DNA from: Clostridiaceae bacterium
Lineage (GTDB): Bacteria > Bacillota > Clostridia > Oscillospirales > Acutalibacteraceae
Length of the DNA stretch: 5,596 bases
Assembly: GCA_016295895.1 (NCBI GenBank)
Contig: JAEDKI010000129.1
Span: forward strand, 1 to 5,596
Direction of reading: 5' to 3'
Each line of letters starts with the position of its first letter. Position 1 is the stretch's first letter. The translations under genes were made by a program, and so were the position numbers. The notes under the pieces are model-generated. The model was not told the DNA's origin. It saw only the letters and a list, made by a program, of their open reading frames with translations, and ran no database searches. Below are positions 1 through 5,596 of this stretch, piece after piece.

Positions 1-22
1 GGGAAAACCGGCTCTGTTATAT

Positions 23-46
23 TCGAGACGGGTGACCCGTCCTCGA
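23..46. repeat. GC-rich hairpin (inverted repeat)
   Basis: The arms ACGGG (28-32) and CCCGT (36-40) pair around a three-base TGA loop. The stem extends through TCGAG (23-27) against CTCGA (42-46), with C41 bulged, giving ten base pairs in all. No T-run follows on either strand, so it does not look like a finished terminator. The 8-base string ACCCGTCC in its right arm recurs at 164-171, inside the terminator of the neighbouring gene. It may be part of an intergenic palindromic repeat; similar GGGTGACCC-type intergenic palindromes are, from memory, common in clostridial genomes. Confidence 0.5.
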
Positions 47-90
47 CGGTTGCCGCCTGAAAACGCACAAACTCACGATAAATCCGCAGG

Positions 91-129
91 GTTCGCCGTC
101 CCCGACGAACCGATTCGCCACAGGCGAAT
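91..129. repeat. Tandem pair of hairpins, two bases apart
   Basis: The first hairpin pairs GTTCG (91-95) with CGAAC (106-110) and C97-G98 with C103-G104 around a four-base loop; positions 96 and 105 (C/A) mismatch on the plus strand. On the minus strand that mismatch becomes a U-G wobble and the loop reads GGGA, a GNRA-type tetraloop, so the structure is better as minus-strand RNA. The second hairpin is a perfect 7-bp stem, ATTCGCC (113-119) with GGCGAAT (123-129), around an ACA loop. It could be a structured RNA tail downstream of the minus-strand gene, or a REP-like chromosomal repeat. Function is unknown. Confidence 0.5.
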
Positions 130-141
130 AGTTATTCATTC

Positions 142-174
142 AAATTAAAAATGCGGAACGAATACCCGTCCCGC
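142..174 (-). terminator. Intrinsic terminator of the PqqD-like gene
   Basis: On the minus strand the arms GCGGGACG (174-167) and CGTTCCGC (160-153) form an 8-bp stem with one G-U wobble and a six-base loop. One A follows, then UUUUU (151-147), AA and UUU (144-142). The stem begins nine bases after the TAA stop of the PqqD-like gene, which is the usual place for a Rho-independent terminator. On the plus strand the stem has an A-C mismatch and is followed by A residues, so it should act only on minus-strand transcription. Confidence 0.75.
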
Positions 175-183
175 AAAAACCAT

Positions 184-459
184 TTATATTAAAAAACCGT
201 GGCTTTCAAGCTGTTCCATAAAATCAGCAATATCGTCTGCGGCTGTCTTTGGATCAACTTCAAACTGAGAACGAACCGCCGAAACAAGTTCATCGATTGT
301 CTTTTCTTCCTGAAGATTCTCCCAGAGAAGTTTACTGACGGGATTCAGAATAACAATATCCGATGAGCCGTTTTCAGCGTTAACAGGCACGGCAAAGCTT
401 TCGCCGGCAATTTCACGCATTATAAATCCGGATTTAATTCGGTATTTTTTTTCTTTCAT
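184..459 (-). CDS. PqqD-family peptide-binding protein (RiPP recognition element)
   Basis: This 91-residue protein fits the PqqD fold in length and pattern. It has an N-terminal beta part with REIAGE (15-20) and VPV (24-26), a strand IVILN (35-39) running into a helix with LLW (44-46), then TIDELV (54-59), FEVD (66-69) and a last helix DIADFMEQLESHGFL (76-90). PqqD-type domains bind the leader of a precursor peptide and present it to a radical SAM/SPASM enzyme; in PQQ synthesis PqqD does this for PqqA and PqqE. The start is supported by AGGGAG (468-473 on the complement) eight bases upstream. The gene stands alone on its strand, divergent from the kinase and radical SAM genes, with its own promoter and terminator. 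No PQQ genes are seen, so I give no pqqD symbol. Family assignment is firm; partnership with the radical SAM enzyme is inferred. Confidence 0.9.
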   Translation of the reverse strand: MKEKKYRIKSGFIMREIAGESFAVPVNAENGSSDIVILNPVSKLLWENLQEEKTIDELVSAVRSQFEVDPKTAADDIADFMEQLESHGFLI

Positions 460-467
460 AACGATGT

Positions 468-473
468 CTCCCT
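468..473 (-). promoter_or_regulatory. Ribosome binding site of the PqqD-like gene
   Basis: The complement reads AGGGAG, eight bases before the ATG at 459-457. It is a good match to the anti-Shine-Dalgarno sequence and supports this start codon. Confidence 0.7.
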
Positions 474-492
474 GAAAAGTCTCAATTAGTCC

Positions 493-502
493 TGAAGCTT
501 CA
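493..502. repeat. Perfect 10-bp palindrome in the PqqD-gene leader
   Basis: TGAAGCTTCA is its own reverse complement. It lies inside the predicted 5' leader of the PqqD-like mRNA, roughly 35 bases before the start codon. A related CCTGAA...CAA string occurs about 20 bases closer to the gene (471-486). It might be an operator half of a dimeric regulator, but a 10-bp palindrome can arise by chance. Confidence 0.25.
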
Positions 503-556
503 ACTCAAAAAAGGTTTCCGTTGAATAAATCGGTATCGTATTTTTCTCTTACCAAA

Positions 557-585
557 AGTATATTACACCGCAAGGAATTAGTCAA
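557..585 (-). promoter_or_regulatory. Sigma-70-type promoter for the PqqD-like gene
   Basis: On the complement, TTGACT (585-580) is followed after 17 bases by TATACT (562-557). Both boxes differ from consensus by one base and the spacing is ideal. Transcription should start near 550, leaving a leader of about 90 bases before the start codon. No leader peptide of note is visible in it. Confidence 0.7.
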
Positions 586-657
586 TAATTTCTTAACCCA
601 TAAATGAAAAACTGTGCAGGCATAATTATTAAGATTTGCTAATTTTCAAAAAAGCGA

Positions 658-685
658 TTGACTTTTTTCGACATAGGTTTATAAT
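658..685 (+). promoter_or_regulatory. Sigma-70-type promoter for the kinase/radical SAM operon
   Basis: TTGACT (658-663) is followed after 16 bases by a perfect TATAAT (680-685). More TATAAT copies overlap at 685-690 and lie at 699-704 in a very AT-rich run, so the exact start point may shift. Transcription near 692 would leave a leader of only about 25 bases. The -35 box is identical to that of the opposing promoter, and about 70 bases separate the two -35 boxes, enough room for a shared regulator. Confidence 0.75.
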
Positions 686-716
686 ATAATATTATATTTA
701 TAATGGGATAGTCACG

Positions 717-1574
717 ATGTTCAGACACTACAAGATTTGCTCACACAGAGTCCGCATCGAAGCGCCAATGTTTTTAAGCGACAGTCCGGATTGGAAAAAG
801 TTTGAAACTGCTGAGTGTGAGCCGGATATAAGCGTTGATTGCAGGCTGTGCAGCGAATTGCCTCCGTGCGGTGAACAGGCGAGAGGCAGAGCGGGGGAAA
901 TTTCGGTTTCCTCAGGTTCGGGCAGAGTATACCGCACCTTCCAACTCGGAGGAAGCTCCGGCGCAATGACATGCTATAATCCCGAAGATACTTCAAAAAG
1001 CATAACCTGGTTCACCGAAGATTGCTACCGTGTTTTGACGGACGAACGCTATTTTTGGCATTCTGTTTCGCTTGCTCAGCTTATGCTTGCCCAAAATACT
1101 CTTTTCCTCCATTCTTCATTTATCGAATATAACGGCAAAGCAATACTGTTCACGGGTCATTGCGGAGTCGGCAAGAGCACTCAGGCGGAGCTTTGGAGCA
1201 GATTTGCAAATGCCTTGACCGTCAACGGTGACAAGGCGGGCGTTTCGGTCAAAAACGGCTCGGTTTATGCCCACGGACTGCCTTTCTGCGGCACAAGCGG
1301 AATCTGCCTTAACAAAAGTCTTCCTCTCGGAGCGGTCGTTGTGCTCGGTCAGGCGAGCAATAACAGAGTTGAGCGCCTTGTCGGAGTTGAAGCTCTCAGA
1401 GAATTCATGAAAAACATCTATCTTGATTTGCTTGCACCGGGAGAAAACGGCAGTTGCGTTGATCTGACGGCGCAGATTCTTGCGTCGGTACCCGTCTATC
1501 GCCTTGAATGCGTTCCCGATGAAACCGCCGTTATTGCTCTGAAAGAAGAATTGGAGCGGGGAGGCGTTGTATGA
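717..1574 (+). CDS. HprK-like P-loop kinase of a RiPP-type cassette
   Basis: This 285-residue protein has a Walker A loop GHCGVGKST at 147-155, preceded by a hydrophobic strand (AILFTG) and by LFLHSSFI, the usual lead-in of HprK/PEP-carboxykinase-like kinases. It continues with NGDKA (170-174), a likely equivalent of the acidic catalytic segment, then the stretch YAHGLPFCGTSGICLN and a strand LGAVVVLGQA. I recognise this pattern from clostridial HprK-like proteins encoded beside PqqD-type genes. The true HprK signature and an HPr partner are not evident, so sugar-catabolite control is unlikely. Related kinases occur in SynChlorMet cassettes (ScmC) and phosphorylate certain lasso peptides; phosphorylation of a peptide here is inferred. 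The first 100 residues are cysteine-rich and not assigned. No signal peptide is seen, so it should be cytoplasmic. The ATG at 717 has only a weak GGGA eight bases upstream, but lies just behind a strong promoter. Its stop overlaps the next start. Confidence 0.85.
   Translation: MFRHYKICSHRVRIEAPMFLSDSPDWKKFETAECEPDISVDCRLCSELPPCGEQARGRAGEISVSSGSGRVYRTFQLGGSSGAMTCYNPEDTSKSITWFTEDCYRVLTDERYFWHSVSLAQLMLAQNTLFLHSSFIEYNGKAILFTGHCGVGKSTQAELWSRFANALTVNGDKAGVSVKNGSVYAHGLPFCGTSGICLNKSLPLGAVVVLGQASNNRVERLVGVEALREFMKNIYLDLLAPGENGSCVDLTAQILASVPVYRLECVPDETAVIALKEELERGGVV
1559..1564 (+). promoter_or_regulatory. Ribosome binding site of the radical SAM gene
   Basis: GGGAGG lies inside the end of the kinase gene, six bases before the ATG at 1571. 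With the ATGA start/stop overlap it points to coupled translation of the two genes. Confidence 0.75.
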
Positions 1575-2686
1575 CAGAGATTGATTATGATTTGTTTATC
1601 ACACAGCTTTTTGCAAAAGCCGAAAAAAGCGGCGTTCCGCTCGGCGGAACCTTTGAACTGACCTCAAGATGCACGCTATCGTGCAAAATGTGTTATATAC
1701 ATTCGGGCTGTTCCGAAAAGCCCGAAAAAAGCGCCGAATGGTGGATAAGCCTTGCCGAAAAAGCCAAGGAACGGGGGATGCTTCTTCTGCTTCTGACGGG
1801 CGGCGAGCCGATGATAAGGCGGGATTTTGAAGAAATATATCTTGCCTGCCGCCAAATGGGGCTGTTGATTTCGGTCAACACGAATGCAACGCTGATTGAC
1901 AGCGAAAAAATCCGTTTTTTTGCCGAAAATCCGCCCCACAGGTTGAATATTACGCTTTACGGCGCATCAAAGGAGACTTATTCGGAGCTTTGCGGCAACG
2001 CAAACGCCTTTGAAAAAACCGTTTCGGCGATAAAAGGGCTGAAAGAAGCGGGAGTTCCCGTCAAACTGAACTTCAGCATGACCTCTCTCAATTTTCGTGA
2101 TGCGGCGGCGGTTCAGTCAATGGCAAAAGAGCTTGATTTGCCCGTTCAGCCGGTCAGCTACATGTTTAAGCCCGCACAGGGCTGTGCCGAGGATGTCAGA
2201 CTTTGCCCCGAACAGGCTGCAACGGAGCATTTTCAATGGCAAAAGCGTCTGCTCGGTGCTGAAAAAATGTCGGAATACCTTAATTTGAAAATCAGGAAGA
2301 ATTCAGATATAAAATACGGCGAAAAAATCAGTTGCAGAGCGGGTTCAACGACATTCTGGGTCACCGCTGACGGAAAAATGCTTCCCTGCGGAATGCTTAA
2401 TGAGCCGAGTGCAGATGCAGAGGATTTTGACTCTGCGTGGAGCGTTATCCGCTCCGAGCGAGAAAAAATTCTTTTGCCCGCTAAATGTTCAGGTTGTTCG
2501 CTGAGAAGCGTTTGCGACATCTGCGCCGCCGTTTCCTATTCCGAAATAGGAAGATTCAACGGCTTGCCTGATTACGCCTGCAAAAAAGCCGAAGAATATT
2601 CACGGCTTTGCAAGGGATTTCTTGAAATTGAATCCGTAAGGAACAATCAAAACCCGGGCAATAATAATCCAACACTTGGATTTTAA
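1571..2686 (+). CDS. Radical SAM/SPASM peptide-modifying enzyme
   Basis: This 371-residue protein has the radical SAM cluster motif CxxxCxxC at C34, C38 and C41 (CTLSCKMCY), then GGEP at 77-80 for SAM binding and the strand pattern SVNTNATLI and NITLYGA of the barrel. The C-terminal half carries a SPASM domain with C255, a G268-x4-C273 pair, C306-x2-C309-x5-C315-x2-C318 and C337, which should hold two auxiliary iron-sulfur clusters. SPASM enzymes of this size commonly modify peptides, for example by carbon-carbon or thioether crosslinks, or activate sulfatases; the reaction here cannot be told from sequence. A short tail after C347 ends in an Asn/Pro-rich stretch. The gene overlaps the kinase gene by ATGA and shares its promoter. 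The divergent PqqD-like protein is the obvious leader-binding partner. Family call is very secure; substrate is unknown. Confidence 0.95.
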   Translation: MTEIDYDLFITQLFAKAEKSGVPLGGTFELTSRCTLSCKMCYIHSGCSEKPEKSAEWWISLAEKAKERGMLLLLLTGGEPMIRRDFEEIYLACRQMGLLISVNTNATLIDSEKIRFFAENPPHRLNITLYGASKETYSELCGNANAFEKTVSAIKGLKEAGVPVKLNFSMTSLNFRDAAAVQSMAKELDLPVQPVSYMFKPAQGCAEDVRLCPEQAATEHFQWQKRLLGAEKMSEYLNLKIRKNSDIKYGEKISCRAGSTTFWVTADGKMLPCGMLNEPSADAEDFDSAWSVIRSEREKILLPAKCSGCSLRSVCDICAAVSYSEIGRFNGLPDYACKKAEEYSRLCKGFLEIESVRNNQNPGNNNPTLGF

Positions 2687-2705
2687 ATATTTTTCATCAT
2701 AAAAC

Positions 2706-2710
2706 GGAGG
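2706..2710 (+). promoter_or_regulatory. Ribosome binding site of the large secreted protein gene
   Basis: GGAGG lies seven bases before the ATG at 2718 and fixes that start. The gap to the radical SAM stop is only 31 bases and holds no terminator or clear promoter, so this gene is probably in the same operon. Confidence 0.85.
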
Positions 2711-2717
2711 TAAATTT

Positions 2718-5596
2718 ATGAAAACGATGAAAAGAACCGTTTCATTGCTGATATGCGCAGTAATGGTTGCGACGACGGTGTTCGGCGCAGGCCTTGCATC
2801 GCTTCTCAAAGCAGAAGCTGCGGATATCACAATCGGCGGCATCACGCAGAAGAGGGTAGTTAAAAACTACGAAACAACCTATGCCGAATACCAGGCAAGG
2901 TTTTTCACCGGCGCAAGCTCAAACAAGCCCACTAATTTTGTTATCCCCGGTCTTTCCGAAGCGAATAACTATATTCCTCAGGGTATGACCTATTGGGCAG
3001 AAAAAGAGTGGATTCTCATTTCGGCATATTATAACGGCACGGGAAAGCCCTCGCTTATTTATGCGCTGGATGCAAAAACAACAAATATGGTTGCTGTTTT
3101 CACTCTTTATAACCAAAACGGTACAATTAATACTGCCCACGGCGGCGGTATTGCCGCTTCGGAATATAACTTCTATTATGCCGATTCGGCAAGCGATGTT
3201 GCTTACATTCCGCTTTCCGAATTTGATGTTCCCGCAGGCACGGCAAAGAATGTTACAATTAAGGGCAAGATAGATCTTTCCGGCGAGCTTAACGGCGTTT
3301 CAACATCCTATGTTTGCTATTCTGACGGCGTTCTCTGGACGGGCAACTTCTACTGGAAGGATGACAGCAACTATAGTAAAACATGGACCGGCACATATCC
3401 GAGCGTTTTGATAGGCTATAAGCTCAAGGGCAACAGCTCAGCCGAAGAATGGGCAAACCTTCAGAACACAAACCTTATTGTTCCTTCCGAGACTACAAAT
3501 GCAACAAACGGAGTTTTGACATATTCCGTTGACGGCAACGAACACGGTTATATTGATTTAACCAACACAACGAGCGCAGACGGCTCCTCCGAATTAACTT
3601 ATAATTTCGGCACGGTATACCTTAAAAACGGAACTAAATATGTTCTTGAATTCGATCAGAACGGAGATTTTGCTTCAAATGATATTTATTTTCTCCGTGA
3701 CGGCGGCACAGGCAGCTTTTCCAATGTCAAATATGCCTATAACGGCGGCGTAATGACGAAGGCAAGCAACGGAGACGGCACATATCATTACAGACTTGAG
3801 TTTACTCCCGGCACAGCCATAGTCGGCAATGCCGACGGTAACTGGGGCAACGGCTCCGACGCTTCCGGTTCATATACTCTTCGTTTTGACAACGACGCAT
3901 ATTCCGCAGGCGCAACAAACAGAATTACAAATCTTAAAGTTTATGAGGCAAAAACCGTCGGCAACATCACAAAGCTTGACGGTTATGACCGTGCAGGCAA
4001 CCCCTCTTATGTTGTTCCTTTCAACAATGACCTTGACAGACTTCAGTATGCCATGGTTTATGACGGCAAAATATACCTCAGCCGTTCATGGTCAAGATCC
4101 GCATCGGGCAACCATATCCGTGAGCTTTGCATCGGTGACTTCGATATCAATGTTCCGGGCGCAACAGCTCTTACGGTCAACGGCAGAAACAGAAGATGTA
4201 CGGTTGTTGCAGAACCGGACGTTACCAAGTTTGGCGGCGGACCGGGCAATTCTAAAATGCCTGAAATGTTCTTTATGTCAGAGGCTCTCTGCGTTATAGA
4301 TGATTATCTTTATATGTTCGCAGAGTCCGCAGCATGGAAATATAACGGCGGTGAGTCTAACAAGTGCCCCGAGCCTATCGATGTTATCTGGAAGATTGAC
4401 CAAAAAGAAATCATGGGTGAAACAAGACACTCAGATACAACCGTAACCGAAAGCTACCAAAAGGTTAAGAGCCTCAGCGATATAACAGACGGAGAAGAAT
4501 ACCTCATCGTTCACGAATCCTCCAAGGTTGACCCCTCAACAGGCAAAAACATTATCTATGCCGTTGACTCCTACGGCGGTTATGACGGCAGAAAACTGCC
4601 CAAGCAGGATGCGGGAACAAGGGCAAACACCGGCGACTCAATGGGCGTTGTCGGCTATCCGATATCCGATTACAAGCTTGACGGAGACAATCTCTATGTC
4701 AGCGAAGAAGCTGATAAGCAGGAGTCGATTCATTGGGCAATAAACGGTGCCGGAACAAGCAGCATGAGAATAATAAATAAAGACGGCTATTTTTCCAAAA
4801 ACATGTATCTCTATTTCGGCAGCCGTCTGTTTGCCATGACAACCTCTGCAAGAACCAATCTTGACAGAATAACTCTTGAGAAATATGACGAAACCGGCAA
4901 CTTCCGTTTATACTATAATGGTGACGCTAAATATTATCTTTGGTGCAACGACGGCTCGAATCAGGCGCTTATCAACACTTACACCAATTACTATCAGAAT
5001 CACCGCATAACAGCCTATTCTCCAAACTATAACGATCTTGAGGAGCAGGCAGGCACATTCCACGCAGACGCGGAATACCTCAAGCCCGCGGACACAGGCA
5101 ACCTGCTTGGCAGCTCGGTCGGCACGGATATGCAGATGATTCAGATTTATAAGCGTATCTCTAACCCGTATTCATCAACCGAATATTCACAGATTTTTAC
5201 CGATATCAACGCAGAGCTTCAGGCAGACGGCACTTATACCGTTAACTATGAAACATATTCGGTTAACAACAGCCAGTATAACAGAGCAGAAGCAAAGCCC
5301 ACCGACTATATTCTTATGCTTGACGCTTCGAATTCAATAGGCTCCACGGGCAATCATGATGTTGCCTGTTACAGGCGTTGGGGAGAAAGCAATTCACTTT
5401 CATTGAAGAATGCGGCAGGAACATCAGATGCAGGCAACAGAGGAACTGCCACATATACAGGCGGTAGTATTTATTATCAACATTCAGACGGTGAATATTG
5501 TAAGTTTAATGTTGATACTGCGGATGCCGGCACATCAGGCAGTATTTTCAATAAGAAATACTATGAGTACGTATGGCTTTATTATACGCATCCAAA
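2718..5596 (+). CDS. Large secreted propeller/VWA surface protein, 3' end outside window
   Basis: I read this frame codon by codon and found it open for 959 codons, with no stop before the window ends. A Sec signal peptide has basic residues at 2-6, a hydrophobic core (8-30) and a likely cleavage after AEA (32-34). Residues about 70-250 and 415-570 look like blades of a beta-propeller, with PQGMTYW (87-93), LIYALDAKT and later YAMVYDGKIYLSRS, LYMFAESAAWKY and VIWKID. Between them, about 255-413, is a jelly-roll-like segment ending RITNLKVYEA, resembling a carbohydrate-binding module. Residues about 580-820 start KVKSLSDITDGEEYLIV and include a possible trefoil-like stretch. From about 830 a linker leads to a VWA domain, DYILMLDASNSIG, with MIDAS residues D869, S871 and S873. 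Such proteins bind ligands or matrix at the cell surface; the anchor would lie beyond the window. Domain names other than the signal peptide and VWA motif are tentative. Confidence 0.9.
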   Translation, partial: MKTMKRTVSLLICAVMVATTVFGAGLASLLKAEAADITIGGITQKRVVKNYETTYAEYQARFFTGASSNKPTNFVIPGLSEANNYIPQGMTYWAEKEWILISAYYNGTGKPSLIYALDAKTTNMVAVFTLYNQNGTINTAHGGGIAASEYNFYYADSASDVAYIPLSEFDVPAGTAKNVTIKGKIDLSGELNGVSTSYVCYSDGVLWTGNFYWKDDSNYSKTWTGTYPSVLIGYKLKGNSSAEEWANLQNTNLIVPSETTNATNGVLTYSVDGNEHGYIDLTNTTSADGSSELTYNFGTVYLKNGTKYVLEFDQNGDFASNDIYFLRDGGTGSFSNVKYAYNGGVMTKASNGDGTYHYRLEFTPGTAIVGNADGNWGNGSDASGSYTLRFDNDAYSAGATNRITNLKVYEAKTVGNITKLDGYDRAGNPSYVVPFNNDLDRLQYAMVYDGKIYLSRSWSRSASGNHIRELCIGDFDINVPGATALTVNGRNRRCTVVAEPDVTKFGGGPGNSKMPEMFFMSEALCVIDDYLYMFAESAAWKYNGGESNKCPEPIDVIWKIDQKEIMGETRHSDTTVTESYQKVKSLSDITDGEEYLIVHESSKVDPSTGKNIIYAVDSYGGYDGRKLPKQDAGTRANTGDSMGVVGYPISDYKLDGDNLYVSEEADKQESIHWAINGAGTSSMRIINKDGYFSKNMYLYFGSRLFAMTTSARTNLDRITLEKYDETGNFRLYYNGDAKYYLWCNDGSNQALINTYTNYYQNHRITAYSPNYNDLEEQAGTFHADAEYLKPADTGNLLGSSVGTDMQMIQIYKRISNPYSSTEYSQIFTDINAELQADGTYTVNYETYSVNNSQYNRAEAKPTDYILMLDASNSIGSTGNHDVACYRRWGESNSLSLKNAAGTSDAGNRGTATYTGGSIYYQHSDGEYCKFNVDTADAGTSGSIFNKKYYEYVWLYYTHP

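Noticed and set aside
1..60. An open frame from base 1 to a TGA at 58-60 (reads GKTGSVIFETGDPSSTVAA), possible end of an upstream gene
   Set aside because: Only 19 codons, no recognisable family, and it overlaps the 23-46 hairpin. Without the upstream sequence it cannot be supported.
1..183. CRISPR array, tRNA or attachment site
   Set aside because: The hairpins differ from each other and are unevenly spaced, with no regular direct repeats or cloverleaf pattern.
184..459. PQQ cofactor biosynthesis
   Set aside because: No pqqA, pqqB, pqqC or pqqE partner is present; PqqD-type domains are widespread in other peptide pathways.
521..606. TTG-started 28-codon frame on the plus strand with a weak AAGG upstream
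   Set aside because: It runs across the minus-strand promoter, has no plus-strand promoter of its own and no family resemblance.
604..642. Twelve-codon ATG ORF (MKNCAGIIIKIC) as a candidate cysteine-containing peptide
   Set aside because: It has no ribosome binding site, ends before the plus-strand promoter at 658, and is too short for a leader plus core. AT-rich DNA gives such frames by chance.
717..1574. True HPr kinase/phosphorylase
   Set aside because: Shares the P-loop fold, but the HprK signature is not visible, the loop reads GHCGVGKST, and the neighbours are peptide-maturation genes rather than sugar-control genes.
3829..4299. 156-codon frame on the plus strand, and other overlapping frames within 2718-5596
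   Set aside because: They lie wholly inside the 959-codon open frame of the secreted protein, have low-complexity Gln/Thr/Ser-rich content and lack good ribosome binding sites, so they are out-of-frame shadows.

Overview
This window looks like a piece of a low-to-mid GC Firmicutes chromosome. A gut-type clostridium of the Oscillospiraceae/Ruminococcaceae kind is my best guess. The hints are strong GGAGG-type ribosome binding sites, standard sigma-70-like promoters with AT-rich spacers, a Gram-positive-style signal peptide, and a large secreted protein of the beta-propeller plus von Willebrand A (VWA) type that I associate with these bacteria. The taxonomy is an inference from style; no marker gene is present.

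Layout. Bases 1-183 are non-coding and rich in hairpins. The last hairpin (153-174) is followed on the minus strand by a U-run and is a good intrinsic terminator for the minus-strand gene beside it. Bases 184-459 (minus) encode a 91-residue PqqD-family protein, the class of small domain that holds the leader of a ribosomal peptide precursor for its modifying enzyme. Bases 460-716 are a divergent control region with one good promoter facing each way. To the right, on the plus strand, come an HprK-like P-loop kinase (717-1574), a radical SAM/SPASM enzyme overlapping it by four bases (1571-2686), and, after only 31 bases, a very long secreted protein (2718 to beyond the window end). That last frame is open for all 959 codons visible.

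How the genes may work together. PqqD-type, HprK-like and radical SAM/SPASM proteins together are the enzyme set of a RiPP (ribosomally made, post-translationally modified peptide) or of a peptide/protein maturation system. SynChlorMet-type cassettes combine the same three families, and HprK-like kinases also phosphorylate some lasso peptides. Two things are unusual. The PqqD gene is divergent from its presumed enzyme partner, and no convincing precursor peptide gene lies in the window. The radical SAM gene instead runs into a large exported surface-type protein with a propeller, an inserted jelly-roll-like domain, a possible trefoil-like region and the start of a VWA domain with its metal-binding DxSxS motif. 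Either the precursor lies outside the window, or the exported protein is itself a substrate or partner. The second option is a hypothesis only.
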